14,570 bases of DNA from Isohypsibius dastychi (taxonomy: Eukaryota > Tardigrada > Eutardigrada > Parachela > Isohypsibiidae), in assembly GCA_034696485.1 (NCBI GenBank), contig JAQIWT010000842.1, positions 1 to 14,570 of the forward strand, in the 5' to 3' direction. The position numbers and the translations under genes are program-made. The notes under the pieces are model-generated. The model ran no database searches. It was not told the origin of the DNA and worked only from the letters and a program-made list of their open reading frames with translations. This document shows positions 9,701 to 14,570 of this stretch, piece by piece. The stretch's first letter is position 1. Every line of letters begins with the position of its first letter.

Positions 9701-12700
9701 CCGTTTATAGTTTTCAAGGACACCAATACGCCCAGACCGTTCATTGAGGACTTTTCAAGCACGGGTGATCCGGCTGATGCTGAAAAGTATTCCAAGCCCG
9801 ATTGTATTTATTTGGACGCCATGGGGTTCGGGAATGGCATGTGTTGCCTACAGGTTCGCTATTTGACTAGGGGGTTTTTTCGGAATAATAAATCCAAAAT
9901 TTTACTCTGGTGAATTTGAAGTGGCGGAATTGTTTGCTCTCTTGTGCACTAAAACATTTCAACTTTCATTTTTCTTAATTTTCTGTTGTCGCTCTGGATT
10001 CGTAGTTAGAGTAATCTGAAAATTGTTTGAATTAATTAATTACCTACCAGTAAACAACTGCAAGATTGCCACCATAGACTTAACATAGGGGTCCGCTCGG
10101 CAAGATTGCCACTAATTTTCCTCATCGATTCATAAAGATGGCTCATTTTCCAACCTCAAAATATCGTAGAGCAACATGTCATGCTTGTTCATTAATTTTT
10201 GTGGACGGATTCGAGGTAAAACATGGTTTCTGTAAGCATTCGAAAAAGCGCTCTTGGTTGAAAACTTGATTAATTTGACGAACCAATCAAACTTTCAATC
10301 AAGAGCACTTTTTCGAATGCTCACAGAAACCATGTTTTATCTCGAATCCGTCCACAAAAATTAATAACCAAGCAAGACATGTTGCTCTACGATATTTTGA
10401 GGTTGGAAAATGAGCCATCTTTATGAATCGATGAGGAAAATTAGTGGCAATCTTGCCGAGCGGACCCCTATGTTAAGTCTATGGTGGCAATCTTGCAGTT
10501 GTTTACTGGTAGTTCTTGTGTTAATCTTCGTTTTGACGTCGATTGAAAACGACCGAACTTCAAATGGAGCTGTGTTCAGATTTACGGTGAAGCGTCTTAT
10601 TTATTGATTCTAGGGTGAACAATACCATTTCGTCCAATTATTGAACCCCAAATCAATCACACTTGATTTATGCTTGGAATACTCTTGCTTTGATTAAGCC
10701 GTTTATTAGAATGTGATGTCAGCAGGAATGAGTTTTCCCATGCATCGTCAACAGCCGGTTTATAGTTTTTCCGTTAAATGACCGAAGTTGTGGTGGTAGT
10801 CGATCATAATTTATATCGAAACAACTGGTGATAAACTATAAGAACAGTTTATTGGTGACGGATCTGTTCAGTATTTATAACCGCTCTTTTAACGTGCCAT
10901 TAAAACCATCGACACATTCATAGTTTATTATAGTTTTTTTACAATTTTTTTTCCTTTCCAAGTTTGGTTGAAAAATAATTCAATACCTCGTATTTTTATT
11001 AGGGCTAGCAGCTCGATAAACAGCAACTGATCTCATATTCTTAGTTAAATTTGTATTTTCTAAATTTGTATTTTATTTGTATTCAAATTTGTATACATTT
11101 GTATTTGCAGGTTACTTTTCAAGCCTGCAACATCGAGGAAGCCCGCCATCTTTACGATCAGCTTGCCGTTTTCTGTCCGTTAATGGTGAGAGTTATCTTT
11201 TTGATATTTCTTGAAATTATTTCTGCTTTGTTTTACAAATATTATTTTGCTCTTTTGAAAGGAATGTTGCATTGTCTCATTCTGTTCTCTTCCTCTTGGC
11301 TCTTATTTGGAGTGATTAATTATTCCCTCCAACCAACGGGCAATATAACGGTCCTACCGGTTCGGACTGGGAAATGTTTGGATCAATAGTTATCTGATTT
11401 TATCTTCGTGATTTTGATTGGTTTTTTTCTAAATGCCTGATTTTGTTTAGTTGGCCCTGAGTGCCGGAAGTCCGATTTATCGCGGTTATTTGTCGGATAT
11501 GGATTGTCGATGGAGAATTCTGGTGGAAACTTCCGATGATCGAACTGATGAAGAGCGAGGATTGTTGGTAAATCGCAGATTGAATTTAGAATTTTATCAT
11601 CAAACAATTTTGCGATTTGAAGAAAATAGGAGGGATTTTTGAATCTGCATGAAATTTTTGTGCCGATTTCGGATGTTTTTCTCTAGATGGAAGCTAAAAA
11701 TTTTATTCCTGTTGAATCAAATTTTTTTGGATTTTCAGTTTTTGCTGGAAAATGAAGTTCTAAAAGATTTCTTTCGCTACTTTCTTTATTGCTCAAATTC
11801 TCAAGTAATCTGTTGTTACTTTCAGCCACTAAAGAACGACAAATATGTAATTCGGAAATCAAGATATGATTCGGTGGATTGTTACATTTCCCCTCTGGGA
11901 GAGAAGCTGAACGATGTCAAGCTGACGTTCGATGAGGAGTCTGTCAGAACAATAATGGATTCAGGTGAGAGATCTGTTGAAACTACGATTCACGTACACC
12001 CTATTTTGTAAGTCACCTTTGGAAAAAAAATCGTCGGAAAGAAGATGCACTTCTTTTAACTGGATTGAAATTAATCTATACAGGGATTAAATTTTTTGGT
12101 TGTTCTTGGTCTCGATATCTTTCTCTCAAATTAGGAATTGATCGCTTGTTGGCCGAGCATGTCGCTCATCTCTTTGTCCGGGATCCATTGGTGATGATGT
12201 CGGAGAAAGTCAACCAGAATGATGATGAAAATAGTACAGACCATTTCGATGTACAATTTATTCTCTCTTAAAAGACAGCTCAAGGTTGATCACGTAATGT
12301 TTTTCAGAATATTAATACGTCCAATTGGCAATCATTGCGATTCAAGCCACCGATGCCGGAAAGCGAGATCGGATGGAGGGTTGAATTTCGGCCGATGGAT
12401 GTGAGTTCTCATATTCCGACTCCTGTGTTTTGTTCATTCACATTTGGAATTCTAGATAAGAACTCTATGATTATATGAATTTTGAATTTGAACCGAGCTC
12501 GTACCTGAATAGAAATTATCTAAATGATTCGCCGAAATTTAATGCATTCCCGATTGGAAGCGAATTCTCACTGCTTTTGACTCAATTGTTTTATTTGTTT
12601 GTGATGTAAATTATGTTTCTTTTTGTTCTCCAGATTCAGATGACGGATTTTGAGAATGCAGCCTTGGTGACCTTCGTCGTTTTGATCACGCGTATGATCC

Positions 12701-13180
12701 TCACATATAACTTCAACTTTCTCATCCCAATCTCGAAAATGGAAGCCAACATGGCCGAGGCTCAAAAAAGGAACGCTGCAAGAGAAGGACGATTCTACTT
12801 CCGCGAGAACATTCTTCCTGGTAGAAACACATCGTATCAGCTTTTTTTCAAACGCAAACAATCAATGATATAGATGTTTTTGATATTTTTCGTTATTTAA
12901 CTCTCGGCCGTTTTATTTTGTTCTTTGCATTTTCCAGAAATTGAAGCGGGTTCTCCGCCGAAGCCCAGTTTTGTCGACAGTCTTTGGAAGAAATATGTCA
13001 GGCAGACGAGTAGCGAAGATTATCCAAAGTTGACCATCAACGAGATCTTCAATGGAAAGGATGATGAGTTCCCCGGATTGGTATCTCTCGTCGAAGAATA
13101 TCTCAGACATGTGGATTTGGATGTTGAAACCAGCGCTACGCTCCGGACATATCTCTCTTTCATCCGCAAACGCGCTTCCG
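6776..13180 (+). CDS. GCLC: Glutamate-cysteine ligase catalytic subunit, 13 exons, 3' end outside window
   Basis: The product is the cytosolic ATP-dependent ligase that joins glutamate to cysteine, the rate-limiting step of glutathione synthesis. Exons: 6776-6925, 6994-7115, 7687-7881, 8518-8631, 9574-9632, 9711-9853, 11111-11185, 11451-11567, 11826-11964, 12135-12250, 12308-12400, 12634-12820, 12938-13180. Every junction is GT-AG and the frame holds for 584 codons plus one base. It opens with [14 protein letters not shown], the family N-terminus, which fixes the start. WGDEVEY (residues 47-53) and [13 protein letters not shown] (102-114) carry the acidic metal-site residues known from the yeast enzyme. 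NIPIFKDTNTP follows at about 212-221. The conserved cysteine pair is C258/C259, then [27 protein letters not shown] and [11 protein letters not shown]. Human GCLC has 637 residues; about 50-70 C-terminal ones are missing here. Oddities: GFGNGMCC replaces the usual GFGMG-x-CC, and alanine replaces human Cys553. Identity is from recognised motifs, not a search. Confidence 0.97.
7066..7464 (-). CDS. Possible nested antisense small protein, unrecognised
   Basis: This is a 132-codon ORF on the strand opposite GCLC, mostly within intron 2. Residues 1-90 look like real protein: a polar start ([16 protein letters not shown]), then [18 protein letters not shown] and [20 protein letters not shown], which would form amphipathic helices. 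The last 15 or so residues read antisense to GCLC exon 2 and are probably not genuine; a splice or different end would be needed. TATAAT-like sequence lies just upstream of the ATG, but the region is AT-rich anyway. I recognise no family. It could be a nested gene, a decayed retrocopy or chance; about 130 codons without a stop is uncommon in 40% GC intron DNA. Confidence 0.25.
   Translation of the reverse strand: MDCLIDFISGSSKDSSENCKTRNLWEYSTLFQKQNKFQLKFQENIGDLRVHCAELSKRFSQLIIEADNTILNDSCLMANIPEFRSSIIINHKCVLPVRKFHCLNRTIFPKSDMFSLLVRILLSFVFFLLQYR
7116..7686 (+). other. GCLC intron 2, with a possible nested antisense coding region
   Basis: This 571-bp intron (donor GTAAGG, acceptor TTTTTAG) contains, on the minus strand, an open frame from an ATG at 7464 down past the intron edge to 7066. 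Its first 90 or so residues have an acidic, helical, protein-like composition with W, Y and C. See the separate entry. The remainder, 7465-7686, is AT-rich with nothing recognised. Confidence 0.9.
7882..8517 (+). other. GCLC intron 3, nothing recognised
   Basis: A 636-bp AT-rich intron, donor GTAGAC and acceptor TTTTGCAG. It has short local direct repeats of AAAAATTCATAAAAATTCATGAAAAA type at about 7968-8015 and no other structure I can support. Confidence 0.85.
8655..9581 (+). repeat. Tandem 389-bp repeat, two near-identical copies plus a diverged partial third, GCLC intron 4
   Basis: ACTGTTTTACTCGCGTAAT recurs at 8694, 9083 and 9470. Copies 1 and 2 (about 8655-9043 and 9044-9432) differ mainly by small indels and a few substitutions. 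The third copy runs to the start of exon 5 and is clearly more diverged. Each unit holds a pyrimidine tract plus CAG followed by ATGTTTCA, at 8796, 9185 and 9574. The last is the real exon 5 start, so the unit includes the exon's 3' splice site and its first eight bases. Confidence 0.9.
9854..11110 (+). other. GCLC intron 6, hosting the TA-flanked palindrome
   Basis: At 1257 bp this is the longest intron fully contained in the window. About a third of it is the 463-bp palindrome. The 3' end (11047-11107) is a loose AAATTTGTATT repeat that runs directly into the TTTGCAG acceptor of exon 7. I see nothing supportable in 10512-11040. Confidence 0.9.
10047..10509. mobile_element. 463-bp near-perfect palindrome flanked by TA (mariner-type MITE) in GCLC intron 6
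   Basis: The sequence from CCAGTAAACAACTGCAAG to its complement CTTGCAGTTGTTTACTGG is almost one continuous inverted repeat, with arms of about 225 bp meeting at a short centre near 10275-10283. Only scattered mismatches separate the arms. TA lies directly on both sides (10045-10046 and 10510-10511), as expected for Tc1/mariner insertion. Near each end CAAGATTGCCAC occurs twice (10061 and 10101, with mirror copies), a subterminal direct repeat. No transposase is present. Confidence 0.85.
12003..12111 (+). repeat. Diverged relative of the intron 4 repeat, in GCLC intron 9
   Basis: The block beginning ATTTTGTAAGTCACCTTTGG matches the part of the 389-bp unit beginning ATTTTGTGAGTTGTTACTTT (8809-8916). 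Both continue through GAAGATG..CTTCTTTT(A/G)ACTG, TTAATCTA(T/C)ACAGG and TTTTTTGGTTGTT, over nearly equal lengths. Two introns of one gene therefore share a sequence unit, pointing to a dispersed repeat or to intron-to-intron copying. The shared segment starts with a GTRAGT donor-like hexamer and contains an ACAGG acceptor-like site. Confidence 0.7.
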
Positions 13181-14570
13181 GTGAGAATATTTCGTTTTAC
13201 TCAGATTCTTGTATCTTGGTTCAATTTGGTACTCCAGTACTGTTTTCAAGAGAGATTTCATATCGTTTTGAGTTGAAAACTCTAGAGAAAGGTTTTGTTT
13301 TCTAGAAAATGCCTATCTTGTCGGAAAAAGGCTATTTTACAACCAAGAGTTTCCGTTTTTCTGATTTTCTCATGCTCGTTGAAAATCTTTTTTTTCACTT
13401 TGACTTTTGGTCAGAGTGTTGGGAGCTGGCATGCATTGTCGATTCGCTAGCTGTATCAAGATTTTTGTGGATCCACAAACACTCGGGCTGTTCGCTTCAC
13501 TGTCAGCTGACCCACAATGTCCACAGTAGCAAAAAAGCCTGCTGTGAAGTGTCCAAAATAGGCTTTCTATCACAGCTGGCAAAAGCTCAGGAGCCAGGAA
13601 CGTACGATTCGGCCCAGTTCGGCACGCAACAGTTTGACCTCAGCCTTGAGCTCTGCAAACTCCTGCTTTGATACCGGTAGCAGTCCGTCCAGTGCTTGGC
13701 CGGCCAGTTTGAAATTGCTCAGCCTGTTCTGTAGCACTTCACCTGCAGCCAGCCAAGATCACATTTGCTGCGGTGTAGCGCTAAATCCACATTCACCCAG
13801 ACAGCCACGCTGACAGAGATTTGCGTTGCAGTATTCGGCATCCCGTGGTACATCAAACACAAGTTTTGCCCATGCACAGCACCTGCCCCCAAAGTGCATG
13901 CCTCAAAGGCAACGTGTGAGGGAAAGAAAACTCACTCTGTGGCCCATTCCTTGCCAAAAGACTTGCATTACCATCTGTAGCCTGCGTCACAACAACTCAC
14001 TATCATCCTGGTGAGCGGCTTGCACTTATTGTGTGGATACTGCAGTGCAGTTTGATCATCAATGGCTGTTCTTTATTACGAGAGGGAAAGCGCACTGCAG
14101 TTCCCTACTTTCCTTACTTTAAGCTGTCAAGTGTTGTGTGCAGATATACGGCACTTATGTGGTGCATGGGCTACAGTCCAACTGTATTTACTGAGTTGCC
14201 GCCGATACAATTCTTAATGAGTCTCACCTCCTGTTTCTGAGGGCTGCCATTGCTTACCGCCAGCTCAGCGTCTGGGATTTCCGTGGAAAACGAATCTGGG
14301 GAAAACATACACGCATCAGCACATTATATAATTTTAAGTCAATCAAAGCCATCTGATGCTCGATAGCGATAAGGGCTGAGTGGCCACACCTTGAGCGCAG
14401 GCGAACGGAGTTTGGTCATGTGTGGAAGTCAGCAGAAGCAAAATCAGCCAATCTGCAACAGGAGCAAAAGTGTCTGCCAGACCCATACGTTTGTACAAAC
14501 TAGTTACGGGAGTCCATTGCAATTTGCAAGTTCTGTGTATGAAAGAGGAATCACAGAGGATTGTTTACTG
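13181..14570 (+). other. Presumed GCLC intron 13 and beyond, no terminal exon found
   Basis: Exon 13 ends at the codon split after KRAS with a GTGAGA donor. I looked through the rest of the window for the conserved C-terminus (tryptophan-containing helix, then the HPxYxxDS-type block) and found none. The first acceptor in a compatible phase (TTTCTAG, 13305) would add only about 20 unrelated residues before a stop. From about 13415 the sequence is less AT-rich than the earlier introns, suggesting inserted DNA. It includes the 16-bp perfect palindrome TTTGTGGATCCACAAA at 13464-13479. Confidence 0.5.
13573..13758 (-). pseudogene. Coding-like fragment with a predicted coiled coil, unrecognised
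   Basis: The minus-strand frame, open for 62 codons between stops, encodes an amphipathic, heptad-like stretch including KQEFAELKAEVKLLRAELG. GC content is high relative to the neighbourhood. There is no good start codon. The frame ends at TGA (13572-13570), while a cysteine-rich stretch (CYCGHCGS) continues in another frame just downstream. That pattern would fit a decayed gene or transposon ORF. The evidence is only composition and heptads. Confidence 0.2.

Noticed and set aside
12007-12134. Alternative GTAAGT donor at 12008 for GCLC exon 9
   Set aside because: Joining it to exon 10 breaks the reading frame and adds unconserved residues. The GTGAGA donor after 11964 restores the family sequence.
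13305-13370. Terminal GCLC exon from the TTTCTAG acceptor
   Set aside because: The phase fits, but the roughly 20 residues before the stop do not resemble the conserved C-terminus.

Overview
The window is eukaryotic and almost certainly animal. It carries two multi-exon genes with short GT-AG introns, on opposite strands, surrounded by non-coding DNA full of non-autonomous DNA transposons and tandem repeats. The clearest gene is glutamate-cysteine ligase catalytic subunit (GCLC). Its N-terminus and several internal blocks look closest to nematode and other ecdysozoan versions as I remember them, so I suggest an ecdysozoan (nematode- or tardigrade-like). The window does not settle this.

Layout. 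1-1100: no gene recognised. 1105-1510: a degenerate minisatellite. 1649-2433: a foldback hAT-like element with 173-bp inverted arms and a perfect 8-bp target-site duplication. 2442-3145: no supported gene. 3146-4451, minus strand: a complete five-exon gene for a 347-residue secreted protein, made of a signal peptide and two tandem copies of a two-cysteine C2-like module that resembles the N-terminal (MNNL) region of Notch ligands. 4452-5837: intergenic, with one GC-rich, coding-like patch. 5846-6546: a second hAT-like element, with TIRs starting CAG, CCCGTTAA-type subterminal repeats and an 8-bp duplication. It ends 229 bp before the GCLC start codon. 6586-6620: a (CGAGC)7 microsatellite. 6776-13180, plus strand: thirteen GCLC exons (584 complete codons). 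The last 50-70 residues are not in the window.

The GCLC introns carry the most structure. Intron 2 holds an antisense ORF with coding-like composition. Intron 4 is mostly a tandem array of a 389-bp unit whose register places decoy 3' splice sites exactly one and two periods upstream of the true exon 5 acceptor. Intron 9 contains a diverged relative of about 108 bp of that unit. Intron 6 carries a nearly perfect 463-bp palindrome flanked by TA. The sequence after exon 13, which I treat as intron 13, has a different composition and no terminal GCLC exon that I could find.

The two genes have no evident functional link: GCLC is cytosolic glutathione synthesis, and the other is a secreted, possibly signalling, protein. 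The most novel item is the secreted two-module protein. The most testable GCLC peculiarity is alanine at the position of human Cys553, the residue linked to disulfide formation with the modifier subunit.
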